A stretch of DNA of 13,340 bases, taken from Prochlorococcus marinus str. MIT 9215 (GTDB lineage Bacteria; Cyanobacteriota; Cyanobacteriia; PCC-6307; Cyanobiaceae). The position numbers and the translations under genes are program-made. Below are positions 7,433-13,340 of this stretch, in pieces. The stretch spans positions 1 through 13,340 of the forward strand of contig CATBLW010000126.1 of the NCBI GenBank assembly GCA_949486985.1, given 5' to 3'. The number at the start of each line of letters is the position of its first letter. Position 1 is the stretch's first letter. Below the pieces are notes generated by a model. It saw nothing but the letters and a program-made list of their open reading frames with translations, did no database searches and was not told where the DNA came from.

Positions 7433-8539
7433 TCAGCTGAGCTTTGACAGACAGGTTTCAATCTCTGATTTGCTGATGTCATTTTGGATTTCAACCTTGC
7501 CAATGCTTGTGGGAATGACAAAGCGAATTTTCCCGTCTTTGACTTTCTTGTCGCCTTGAAGTGTTCGCATGACGGCGTCTTTGTTGAGAGTGGGCCAACT
7601 TGTCGGTAGGCCCGCTTTTTTGATGAGTGCTTTCTGCCGGTTTGCGGCTTCCCTACTCCAGCTCTGGCGCTGCACAGCGAGTTCCCCAACAGCCACCATG
7701 CCAATGGCTACAGCTTCCCCATGTAGCCATGTTCCGTAGCCGCAAAGGGTTTCAACAACATGCCCGAAGGTGTGTCCATAGTTCAAGATGGCGCGAAGTC
7801 CAGCTTCGTGTTCATCAGCACGAACAACCTTGGCTTTTGCTGCTGCAGAACGTTCAAGAATGGTTTCGAGAAGAACGTTGTCCATCTCTTGAGGCTGATC
7901 AAGTCTTGATGTTTTCTCAAGCAGTTCAAATAGCTCGAAATCACCAATCACGCCGTATTTGATTACTTCTGCCATCCCTGCTTGAAACTCACGCCTCGGG
8001 AGCGTCTTCAATGTTTCTGGATCGATCAGCACAAGCCTTGGCTGGTGAAAGGCTCCCACTAAGTTTTTGCCACCTGGGTGGTTAACACCTGTTTTGCCAC
8101 CGATAGCTGCATCCACCATGGCCAGCAGGGTTGTTGGAACCTGGATGATGGGGATCCCTCGCAGCCAAGTGGCGGCAGCAAAACCGGTCATGTCACCAAC
8201 GACACCACCGCCAAGAGCCAACATGAGTGACCCCCTTTCAAGCCCCGCTTCATAGGCAGCGTTGTGGATGAGTGAAACGGTTGCAGGTGTCTTCTGATCC
8301 TCCCCCGCCTCGATCACAAGAAGAGTTGGCTTAAACCCATTGGCTTTGAGGCTTTTGAAGCAGATTTCTCCGTATGGTCCTGCAACATCAGCGTTGCTAA
8401 CGATAAGAACTTTGATCCCTGGTTTGAGGCCAGCCAGAAGAAGCTCTTCTCCTAATCCTTGTAGACCCTTCCCGCCAATAACCACCTCGTAAGGCTGTCG
8501 TTCCAGTGCAACTGGGATACGGCGAATGTCGCTGGTCAT
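7433..8539 (-). CDS. aroB: 3-dehydroquinate synthase
   Basis: AroB cyclises DAHP to 3-dehydroquinate, the second step of the shikimate pathway, using NAD+ and a divalent metal in the cytosol. The 368-residue protein has the standard length. NAD-binding and catalytic segments are intact: GGGVVGDMTGFAA (110-122), QVPTTLLAMVDAAIGGKTGV (133-152) and NHPGGKNLVGAF (153-164). Metal ligands are Glu191 in AEVIKYG, a histidine in NYGHTFGH (253-260) and His273 in LHGEAV. The ATG at 8539 is 14 residues ahead of the first conserved strand, as in relatives. It is divergent from the sugar permease gene (90-base spacer) and convergent with the methyltransferase gene. No other aro gene is in the window. Confidence 0.97.
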   Translation of the reverse strand: MTSDIRRIPVALERQPYEVVIGGKGLQGLGEELLLAGLKPGIKVLIVSNADVAGPYGEICFKSLKANGFKPTLLVIEAGEDQKTPATVSLIHNAAYEAGLERGSLMLALGGGVVGDMTGFAAATWLRGIPIIQVPTTLLAMVDAAIGGKTGVNHPGGKNLVGAFHQPRLVLIDPETLKTLPRREFQAGMAEVIKYGVIGDFELFELLEKTSRLDQPQEMDNVLLETILERSAAAKAKVVRADEHEAGLRAILNYGHTFGHVVETLCGYGTWLHGEAVAIGMVAVGELAVQRQSWSREAANRQKALIKKAGLPTSWPTLNKDAVMRTLQGDKKVKDGKIRFVIPTSIGKVEIQNDISKSEIETCLSKLS

Positions 8540-8629
8540 GGCAGCGGAAGTAAAAAAGCAAGCCTGCCCATCAGCCTTGCCCGGGTGTTGTCACACAATC
8601 TCACTTAATCTCCCCGCAGGACAACTTTT

Positions 8630-9544
8630 TTGGTGATGACTGTTCCAATCCACCGCGGATTCTGGCAGTCCTTTCGCAACAGCGTCACTGCCTGGGGATT
8701 CCTTTTGCCAGCCATCTTGCTGCTGAGTCTCTCGGTGTTGATTCCAGCATTGATGGCCCTCGTGATGAGCTTCACGCAGACAGGGCTTGATGTATCGGAA
8801 CCCTTGCGATTCGTCGGCTTGAGCAACATGCGACGTTTGGCCAATGACCCGATGTTTTTTCGGGTGCTCGGCACGACTCTTCTCTATTTGATTGGTGTGG
8901 TTCCGCCAATTGTTCTTGGTTCATTGACCTTGGCTGTACTGGTTAATCGTTCTCTGCCAGCAATTCATTTTTTAAGAGGTGCGTTCTATACCCCTGTTTT
9001 GGTCTCGATTGTCGTCGCCGCTATTGCTTTTCGATGGCTTTATGCCGAGAACGGATTGATCAATGGATGGTTAGCCGAGTTCTTCGGTGCGGGATTCAGT
9101 TCGATTGGTTTTCTAACCAACCCATTGTTGGCGCTCCCAGCGGTCATGCTTGTGACCCTGTGGAAGGGCCTTGGTTATTACATGGTGATTTTTCTTGCGG
9201 GCCTGCAGGGAATCTCGGCAGATTTGTATGAAGCCGCAGAACTCGATGGCAGCGAAGGCATTCGCAAGCATATTGATATCACGCTACCGTTGTTGCGGCC
9301 TTACTTGACTTTGGTTGCGGTGGTTTCATCAATCGCAGCAACAAAAGTCTTTGAAGAAGTTTTCTTGATGACTCAAGGGGGGCCAGCTGATTCGACCCGA
9401 ACACTTGTTTACTACGTTTACGACCAAGCCTTTGCTGAGCTGGAAATTAGTTATGCCTGCACTGTGGGCCTAGCCCTGTTTCTTATTGTCATCGTGCTCA
9501 CTGGATTGCGTTTGGCTTTTGCTGGCGATCGAGGATTGCTCTAA
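8630..9544 (+). CDS. Sugar-type ABC transporter permease (MalF/UgpA family)
   Basis: This 304-residue inner-membrane protein has about six hydrophobic spans and the permease signature loop EAAELDGSEGIRKHIDITLP (201-220), which docks on the transporter ATPase. The downstream FEEVFLMTQGGPADST segment (241-256) is typical of the first permease of carbohydrate uptake (CUT1) systems such as MalF, UgpA and GgtC. Its substrate cannot be read from sequence; in cyanobacteria related systems import glucosylglycerol, sucrose or trehalose. Its second permease, binding protein and ATPase are not in the window, so partners must be encoded elsewhere. Three start codons stand in a row (TTG 8630, GTG 8633, ATG 8636), and the true one is uncertain. 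purK follows after 22 bases and may be co-transcribed. Confidence 0.9.
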   Translation: MVMTVPIHRGFWQSFRNSVTAWGFLLPAILLLSLSVLIPALMALVMSFTQTGLDVSEPLRFVGLSNMRRLANDPMFFRVLGTTLLYLIGVVPPIVLGSLTLAVLVNRSLPAIHFLRGAFYTPVLVSIVVAAIAFRWLYAENGLINGWLAEFFGAGFSSIGFLTNPLLALPAVMLVTLWKGLGYYMVIFLAGLQGISADLYEAAELDGSEGIRKHIDITLPLLRPYLTLVAVVSSIAATKVFEEVFLMTQGGPADSTRTLVYYVYDQAFAELEISYACTVGLALFLIVIVLTGLRLAFAGDRGLL

Positions 9545-9566
9545 AGAACATCATGCTGTGCCTTAG

Positions 9567-10802
9567 ATGCCAAGCTCTGATGATGGCCTGGTTGATGTCC
9601 TACGCATGAGCAGCGCTTCAGTTGCTAATGGCAAAGCTGCCAATATCGGAGTTGTCGGTGGTGGACAGCTTGCTCAGATGCTGGTGCAAGCAGCAAACCT
9701 GCGCCATGTTTCTGTAATTGTTCAATCTGGCTCCGCAGATGATCCGGCTGTTGATGGTGCGACACGCCATGTTGTGGCCGACCCTGTTGACGTTGAAGGC
9801 ACAAAAAAACTTGTGCAGGACTGCCAATGCATCACATTTGAAAACGAATGGGTCAACATTGATGCGTTGATTCCTTTGGCACAACAGGGCGTGAAGTTCC
9901 GCCCCTCGTTGGCAGCGTTGGCTCCTTTGGTCGACAAGATCTCCCAACGACAATTGCTTAGTGACCTTGGTGTACCAGGTCCTGAATGGACACCTTTAAC
10001 CGCGATTCCAACGGGTGTGCCCAGGTTGCCTGCCGGCTGGAGTTTTCCTGTGATGGCAAAGGCTGCTCGCGGGGGCTACGACGGCAAGGGCACAAGGGTT
10101 TTAAACAGCATTGATGACCTGGCACAGCTTTTACGTTCAGTCGATGCCTCGAAATGGTTGCTTGAGAGCTGGGTGCGTTTTGAACGGGAATTAGCCCTGG
10201 TTGCTAGTCGTGACGCAACCGGGCAGGTGAGATGTTTGCCTCTTGTCGAAACCCATCAGACCAATCAGGTTTGTGATTGGGTGATCGCTCCAGCTGTCGT
10301 TGAGCATGCCGTGGAAGCCATGGCTTACAACGTGGTGGCTTCGTTGTTGACCAAACTCGATTATCAGGGCGTGCTCGCGATTGAATTTTTTTATGGCCCT
10401 GCTGGATTGCAGGTGAATGAGATCGCTCCACGAACCCACAATTCTGCTCACTTCTCAATCGAAGCTTGCAGTAGTAGTCAGTTCGATCAGCAGTTATGCA
10501 TTGCGGCTGATCTTTCAGTTCCTGCTCCGGCGTTGATTTCAGCTGGAGCCTTGATGGTTAACCTTCTCGGCTTGCCTAAAGGTCGGGCTTCATCAATTGA
10601 ACAACGTCTTTCTGAGCTGCGTCGTTGTGATGGCTTTCATGTGCATTGGTATGGCAAAGAACTTGAAACGCCTGGGCGCAAGCTTGGCCATGTAACCGTT
10701 CTGCTCCGAGGTGTTGATGCGGTTAGTCGGGACCAGGAGGCCGCAATGATTTTGGAACGTGTCCGTGCAATCTGGCCTCAGCATCTTGCTAATAGCGATT
10801 AA
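9567..10802 (+). CDS. purK: N5-carboxyaminoimidazole ribonucleotide synthase
   Basis: PurK is an ATP-grasp enzyme that carboxylates AIR with bicarbonate and ATP to N5-CAIR in purine synthesis. The 411-residue protein shows the N-terminal IGVVGGGQLAQML (27-39), CITFENEWVN (88-97), the ATP-binding loop ARGGYDGKGTRVL (about 167-179), and the C-terminal NEIAPRTHNSAHFSIEA (about 289-305). A second ATG at 9606 would remove 13 residues and leave a leader length closer to most relatives; neither start has a clear Shine-Dalgarno sequence. It lies 22 bases behind the permease gene, an unrelated function, so any operon is likely one of convenience. Its stop codon overlaps the -10-like hexamer proposed for the 6S RNA. 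No purE is visible. Confidence 0.95.
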   Translation: MPSSDDGLVDVLRMSSASVANGKAANIGVVGGGQLAQMLVQAANLRHVSVIVQSGSADDPAVDGATRHVVADPVDVEGTKKLVQDCQCITFENEWVNIDALIPLAQQGVKFRPSLAALAPLVDKISQRQLLSDLGVPGPEWTPLTAIPTGVPRLPAGWSFPVMAKAARGGYDGKGTRVLNSIDDLAQLLRSVDASKWLLESWVRFERELALVASRDATGQVRCLPLVETHQTNQVCDWVIAPAVVEHAVEAMAYNVVASLLTKLDYQGVLAIEFFYGPAGLQVNEIAPRTHNSAHFSIEACSSSQFDQQLCIAADLSVPAPALISAGALMVNLLGLPKGRASSIEQRLSELRRCDGFHVHWYGKELETPGRKLGHVTVLLRGVDAVSRDQEAAMILERVRAIWPQHLANSD

Positions 10803-10805
10803 GAT
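10800..10805 (+). promoter_or_regulatory. -10-like hexamer for the 6S RNA, overlapping the purK stop
   Basis: TAAGAT matches four of six positions of the TATAAT consensus, including the first T, the second A and the last T. It is 6-7 bases ahead of the first paired base of the RNA (10811-10812), the expected distance to a start site. No good -35 element is seen at 16-18 bases, which is common in marine cyanobacteria. Processing from a purK transcript is an alternative. Confidence 0.35.
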
Positions 10806-10998
10806 AAAAATGAACTGCTGTGTTGGTGACGGCCTTTTTCTAGTGCTCTGATCTGACTCTCTTTCGACTTGGGGAGACTGTTGTGACGGTGCAGTACACC
10901 GGCCTTGCTGCCGGAAACGGATCCCCACTTTGTTTCCCCTTCTGGTTTATCCAGGTCGAACACTGGGGCGCGCACGGCATGGCGGTTCACCCTATTGA
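10806..10998 (+). ncRNA. ssrS: 6S RNA (RNA polymerase regulator; cyanobacterial 6Sa)
   Basis: The region folds as a long rod with the size and layout of 6S RNA. A closing stem pairs 10811-10825 with 10975-10989 (15 pairs, several G-U, no mismatch). A central open region follows (5' strand from 10826, 3' strand to 10974). An inner stem pairs TTCGACTTGG (10863-10872) with CCAGGTCGAA (10951-10960), 10 pairs with one G-U. The apical part contains a CCGGC/GCCGG hairpin at 10899-10914. A T-rich stretch at 11001-11009 lies just past the stem and may mark the 3' end. 6S RNA mimics an open promoter and sequesters sigma-70-type RNA polymerase holoenzyme. From memory, the cyanobacterial gene (ssaA, called Yfr7 in Prochlorococcus) lies next to purK, as here. 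The ends are approximate. Confidence 0.87.
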
Positions 10999-11317
10999 TC
11001 GTTGTTTTTATAAGCCTGTTTGGATTATAGAAATGGAAGGATTAGAGGCTTCCAGACTTTGATTGCAAGCTATATAGGCCTTATATAAATAATTTGGAAT
11101 ATGCCCTATTGTTTCATCGCTGGCTTTATGTGAGCCCACCATATCCAAAAACTGTTGCTTTATTAGCTTCTTTTCGGCTTGTCGATAAGATTCTAATGAT
11201 TGCCACTTAAGGTCTTTTTACTTGGCCTCAGTGGAAGAGTTGAATCCCTTGCACCACTTAACTTATTGCCCTGACACTTGAACAATGTTTGTTCAGGTTG
11301 ATTGTTTGAAAAACTAT
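10999..11317. other. AT-rich gap of about 320 bases with no supported gene
   Basis: After the 6S RNA the sequence becomes markedly AT-rich (for example near 11070-11100), with no open frame of note in either direction and no tRNA-like fold. The only structure I see is the hairpin at 11276-11298, listed separately. The stretch separates a plus-strand transcript from the end of a minus-strand gene, so no promoter is required in it. Confidence 0.5.
11276..11298. terminator. Stem-loop in the gap between the 6S RNA and the DUF2103 gene
   Basis: Ten pairs form between 11276-11285 and 11289-11298 (ACTTGAACAA with TTGTTCAGGT, two G-U pairs or fewer) around a 3-base TGT loop. It is 20 bases past the stop of the minus-strand DUF2103 gene. 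Downstream on the minus strand there is no U-run; on the plus strand the following TTGATTGTTTG is only moderately U-rich. A transcript-end hairpin is the simplest reading. Confidence 0.35.
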
Positions 11318-11626
11318 CTATTCAGTGTTTTGCGGGCTCCTTTTTCTGATTCCTGGCTGACAATTTTTTAGCTGTTCGACAAGTGTTGATTGATTGAGTT
11401 CAGTTACTACGAAAACTTCTTGCGCGAGTTGACCACGTCTGGCGACCAGCTTGAAGCCACCGCGGATGGGCGAAGACAGGCGAATTTGAAGCCCAGGTGA
11501 GCGGCCTTTGACACGACTGATTACTGCAGGAGTGACAGTTTGAATGCCTTCTTCCAAGGCCAGGGCCTTAAGCCAAGGAATTAAGCCATCGATATAGGTG
11601 CTGTGGGTGATGACGACTCTGCCCAA
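11318..11626 (-). CDS. DUF2103 family protein (predicted metal-binding)
   Basis: This 102-residue basic protein matches DUF2103 as I know it: GRVVITHSTYIDGLIPWLK (2-20), VTPAVISRVKGRSP (31-44), and RLSSPIRGGFKLVARRG (49-65) followed by QEVFVVT (69-75). The family occurs in cyanobacteria and archaea and is labelled metal-binding in databases; no function is established. The start is a TTG at 11626, the only usable codon before the first conserved block, since an in-frame stop lies 12 codons upstream. A TTG start suggests modest expression. There is no signal peptide or membrane span. It is divergent from the 77-residue gene at 11705. Confidence 0.78.
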   Translation of the reverse strand: MGRVVITHSTYIDGLIPWLKALALEEGIQTVTPAVISRVKGRSPGLQIRLSSPIRGGFKLVARRGQLAQEVFVVTELNQSTLVEQLKNCQPGIRKRSPQNTE

Positions 11627-11704
11627 AGCCAGCGAATGATTTTGTACTGGTCGAAATTAGCCATTCTTGCTAGGAAAAAAGGGAGCTTCTGTTGAAGACG
11701 CAAG

Positions 11705-11938
11705 ATGCTTACATCCATCGACACCTTGCTCGAAAGGGTCACAGGACCGCTTGGTGTCAGCTGTGGTCCTGAGGCCAAGGTCTTAACAGCTGAGATGCAT
11801 GGTGAAGAGGTCCGTGGTTTGGCCATTTGTCCTGGCAAGGTTGTTCGATACGTCCTTGCAGCTCAGGCTTCAGATTTGCGAACAGCTGATTTGCTGACCT
11901 TGATGCAAGGTTCACGTCATACTGCTCAGAAGGAATAG
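11705..11938 (+). CDS. Small hypothetical protein, 77 residues
   Basis: I do not recognise this protein. It reads as a small soluble domain: an amphipathic N-terminal helix (LTSIDTLLERV), a glycine/proline turn, two likely beta strands (AKVLTAEMHG and VRGLAICPGKVVRYVLAA), and a C-terminal helix with TADLLTLMQG. Two cysteines (20 and 42) are not in a metal-binding pattern. The ATG start has no clear Shine-Dalgarno sequence. A competing open frame on the opposite strand (11581-11838) has less protein-like content, being rich in Ser and Pro. The gene is divergent from the DUF2103 gene with 78 bases between starts and converges on clpS. I think it is real but cannot assign a role. Confidence 0.6.
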   Translation: MLTSIDTLLERVTGPLGVSCGPEAKVLTAEMHGEEVRGLAICPGKVVRYVLAAQASDLRTADLLTLMQGSRHTAQKE

Positions 11939-12024
11939 CTGGAATAGAAATCAGGCTTATCGCAAGCTAACTAGGCCTTTACAACGCTTATTTCTTGATG
12001 CTTACTTTGCCCATTACTTGCTAG

Positions 12025-12046
12025 CAAATCTCATTGTAGAGATTTG
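12025..12046. terminator. Perfect hairpin between two convergent genes
   Basis: CAAATCTC (12025-12032) pairs perfectly with GAGATTTG (12039-12046) around the loop ATTGTA. It lies in the 129-base spacer between the 77-residue gene and clpS, whose 3' ends face each other, so a bidirectional terminator is the natural reading. No U-run follows the stem on either strand, so it is not a classic intrinsic terminator. Confidence 0.42.
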
Positions 12047-12067
12047 ATTGATGCCAACAGTGTTGGT

Positions 12068-12364
12068 TCAACATCTCTCCAAAGGAGCCATCGTTAAGCC
12101 TTCGCCAGAGAGTTGCTGGTGGTACAGCTCAGCTTGTTCAAGAGGGCCACACCAGACTTCTGCCGAGCCATCACCATCAATGCGATGGGCAAGGGCCCAA
12201 GCACGTTCCTCGCTCATGCCAGGAACGATTCGCCGCAGGCAGTCGACGACATGATTAAAGGTGTTGACATCGTCATCAAGCACGATCACGCGTGCCTCTG
12301 GATATCGCTTGGTCTCCTTGGCCTTTTCAAGTACAGGTGATGCACCTGGGGTCGCGAACGTCAT
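12068..12364 (-). CDS. clpS: ATP-dependent Clp protease adaptor ClpS
   Basis: ClpS delivers N-degron substrates to the ClpC/ClpA unfoldase of the Clp protease. The 98-residue protein has a flexible N-terminal extension (1-22) and the compact ClpS core: ARVIVLDDDVNTFNHVV (24-40), LRRIVPGMS (43-51), the ERAWALAHRIDGDGSAEVW block (53-71) with conserved His60, and a QAELYHQQLSGEGLTMAPLE end (77-96). The usual Asn-Asp-Asp of the binding pocket is Asp-Asp-Asp here (30-32). Cyanobacteria carry two ClpS paralogues; I cannot tell which this is. The ATG at 12364 gives the standard length. It is divergent from petN, with 73 bases between starts. Confidence 0.94.
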   Translation of the reverse strand: MTFATPGASPVLEKAKETKRYPEARVIVLDDDVNTFNHVVDCLRRIVPGMSEERAWALAHRIDGDGSAEVWCGPLEQAELYHQQLSGEGLTMAPLERC

Positions 12365-12437
12365 GAAGAATGCAAAGCAGCGACGTGTAACCTCTACTGA
12401 GCTTAGTTAGGCTTCGTCAATTCGAGCCAGTACTTTT

Positions 12438-12539
12438 ATGTTGTTCACTCTCGCTTGGGCGGCCTTGGCAGCTGTGTTCAGTTTCTCAATAGCGATGGTC
12501 GTCTGGGGCCGCAACGGCGACGGCTCTCTCGATTTCTAA
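12438..12539 (+). CDS. petN: Cytochrome b6f complex subunit VIII (PetN)
   Basis: The 33-residue product is a single membrane span with the PetN hallmark FSFSIAMVVWGRNG (14-27), followed by the tail DGSLDF. PetN is an essential small subunit at the edge of the thylakoid cytochrome b6f complex, which passes electrons from plastoquinol to plastocyanin or cytochrome c6. Plastid and freshwater PetN are about 29 residues; the longer acidic tail resembles marine picocyanobacterial forms. The ATG has no Shine-Dalgarno sequence, and the gene is too short for usual length cut-offs. Its promoter must lie in the 73 bases shared with divergent clpS. A small membrane protein gene follows after a single base. 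Confidence 0.95.
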   Translation: MLFTLAWAALAAVFSFSIAMVVWGRNGDGSLDF

Positions 12540-12540
12540 G

Positions 12541-12690
12541 GTGTCTGAGGTTCTCCAGAACCCTGTCACAAACCAGCTGCTAGGAGTTGTAGCAGCTGGT
12601 TTGTTGGTATTTGTCAGCGTCGCTGTGATCTATCTCTCAGCAGTTGAATGGAGTGATCGACGCCGGCGTAAAAACCACAGCGAGAAATAG
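12541..12690 (+). CDS. Small single-span membrane protein behind petN, 49 residues
   Basis: This frame starts with GTG one base after the petN stop, an arrangement that suggests translational coupling. The product has a short polar N-terminus (1-12), one hydrophobic span (about 13-35, GVVAAGLLVFVSVAVIYLSA), and a strongly basic C-terminus with RRRRK at 40-44. By the positive-inside rule the C-terminus should face the cytosol. No separate Shine-Dalgarno sequence is visible, which fits coupling. I do not recognise a family. Its size and position resemble small thylakoid subunits or assembly proteins, but nothing in the sequence proves that. Two stops in different codons close it (TAG then TGA directly after). 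Confidence 0.72.
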   Translation: MSEVLQNPVTNQLLGVVAAGLLVFVSVAVIYLSAVEWSDRRRRKNHSEK

Positions 12691-12735
12691 TGATATCAGC
12701 AGTCGTTGTTGCACTGGCTTTGTAGAGGCTGCTCT

Positions 12736-13340
12736 TTGATTGTTCTATCAAGACGCTTCACAGAGGTTTCTGAGTCACTTCGGAGGCATTTCAATGCTCC
12801 TGTCACAACAGCGGGCTTATTGACGCTCCTGTTGATCCCTTCCATAGCGCTTCAGCTGAATAGCAGAAGTTTTAGAAGTCAAGAAAGCCTTTCCCTACAG
12901 AGGTTGATTGACCAGCTGAATTTGCTTCAGAGTTTTCAAGGTGATCCGAGAAGGACTCCTCCCACTCTTTGGCAGCAACGCCTTGGGGTAAGTCTTGCGA
13001 ATGATCTATGGCGTTATCAAGGACGTGATATTTGGTGGCAAGCATGGGCTGATGATGGGAAGGCTTATTTGGTTCTGCCATCAAAGATCTGGCCCCGAAA
13101 AGTTCGTTCGGGAATACATTTCGACCGATTTGAAAATTACGTACTGATTGGTTCTGATCCGCTACATCAACAACAACTGCTGCATCGACTAAACAAAAGG
13201 GCTTTGCCTGTTTCTTCTCAGAGATCCAAGCTTGAGCTCCATTGCATTTCTCAGTTATTGAGCAGGCCTGCTGTGATTTGGAACCCTGATGGTCTTGCCG
13301 CAATTAGCCGATCACTTGCACCATTTGTGCAGTTTTCTCG
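12736..13340 (+). CDS. Membrane-anchored protein of unknown function, 3' end outside window
   Basis: A frame open to the window's last base encodes at least 201 residues. It has a short basic N-terminus (SRRFTE, LRRHF), one hydrophobic segment at about 21-39 (VTTAGLLTLLLIPSIAL), and then a soluble region. That region is rich in Gln, Trp and Leu: LQRLIDQLNLLQSFQ (about 54-68), WRYQGRDIWWQAWADDGKAY (about 94-113) and VLIGSDPLHQQQLLHRL (about 138-154). I know no family with these motifs. The start is a TTG with AGAGG at 12724-12728, 7 bases upstream; the open frame extends back to 12694 with other TTG codons but no ATG or GTG. The reverse-strand frame at 12872-13303 is its shadow. A signal anchor with the bulk outside the cytosol is likely. 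Confidence 0.7.
   Translation, partial: MIVLSRRFTEVSESLRRHFNAPVTTAGLLTLLLIPSIALQLNSRSFRSQESLSLQRLIDQLNLLQSFQGDPRRTPPTLWQQRLGVSLANDLWRYQGRDIWWQAWADDGKAYLVLPSKIWPRKVRSGIHFDRFENYVLIGSDPLHQQQLLHRLNKRALPVSSQRSKLELHCISQLLSRPAVIWNPDGLAAISRSLAPFVQFS

Noticed and set aside
10799..10990. Minus-strand frame of 63 codons across the same region
   Set aside because: It is antisense to the 6S RNA, begins with GTG in the closing stem and has an unlikely composition. The paired stems explain the sequence better.
10883..11062. A 59-codon plus-strand frame with a GTG start and GGGGAG six bases upstream
   Set aside because: It lies mostly inside the 6S RNA, and the apparent Shine-Dalgarno sequence is part of the inner stem region. 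The latter part of the frame runs into AT-rich sequence without protein-like character.
11581..11838. Minus-strand frame of 85 codons overlapping both the DUF2103 gene and the 77-residue gene
   Set aside because: It is out of frame with the recognisable DUF2103 domain, antisense to a better candidate, and rich in Ser and Pro as shadow frames often are.
12384..12400. A possible NtcA-like site (GTG, spacer, TAC) upstream of petN
   Set aside because: The spacer is not the 8 bases of the GTA-N8-TAC consensus and the half-site is imperfect, so it is no better than chance.
12872..13303. Minus-strand frame of 143 codons near the right edge
   Set aside because: The plus strand has a longer frame, open to the window edge, with a membrane anchor and a good ribosome-binding site. 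The minus frame looks like its shadow.
1..13340. tRNA genes, CRISPR arrays, insertion sequences, attachment sites, lanthipeptide or toxin-antitoxin modules
   Set aside because: No T-arm-like sequence in a cloverleaf context, no regularly spaced repeats, no transposase or integrase motifs and no precursor-peptide motifs were seen on either strand.

Overview
The window looks like a chromosomal segment of a marine picocyanobacterium, of the Prochlorococcus/marine Synechococcus group. The evidence is a 33-residue PetN (cytochrome b6f), a cyanobacterial-type ClpS, a 6S RNA directly behind purK, conserved cyanobacterial families of unknown role (DUF1543, DUF2103, the TIGR04168-type phosphoesterase) and very tight gene packing. 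Base composition is moderate, which fits low-light Prochlorococcus or Synechococcus better than the very AT-rich high-light Prochlorococcus. I cannot settle genus or strain. No transposase, integrase, CRISPR array, rRNA or tRNA is visible, so this reads as core genome rather than a mobile island.

Layout: (1) 1-261 is the 3' end of a carboxyl-terminal processing peptidase (S41). (2) 489-2250, minus strand: a DUF1543 protein and quinolinate synthase NadA. (3) 2288-4245, plus strand: a metallophosphoesterase and a GT-B glycosyltransferase-like protein that overlap by 7 bases. (4) 4556-5299: an exported phage-lambda-endolysin-like lysozyme, preceded by a 310-base gap. (5) 5331-6137 minus: a TPM-domain membrane protein, divergent from a MidA-type methyltransferase (6169-7389), which converges on 3-dehydroquinate synthase AroB (7433-8539 minus). 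(6) 8630-10802 plus: a lone MalF-type sugar ABC permease and PurK. (7) About 10806-10998: a 6S RNA, supported by a 15-bp closing stem and a 10-bp inner stem. (8) 11318-11626 minus: a DUF2103 protein, divergent from a 77-residue hypothetical. (9) ClpS (12068-12364 minus) divergent from petN, a 49-residue single-span membrane protein one base behind petN, and a membrane-anchored unknown protein that runs off the window's right edge.

The genes do not form one pathway. They are housekeeping functions (NAD synthesis, shikimate pathway, purine synthesis, proteolysis, photosynthetic electron transport, transcription control by 6S RNA) mixed with conserved unknowns. Several neighbours meet head-to-head or tail-to-tail with gaps under about 100 bases, so promoters must sit in very short spacers or inside neighbouring genes. 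I see no new multi-gene system. The most interesting items are the 6S RNA, the two open reading frames behind petN, the exported endolysin-like lysozyme, and the overlapping phosphoesterase/glycosyltransferase pair.
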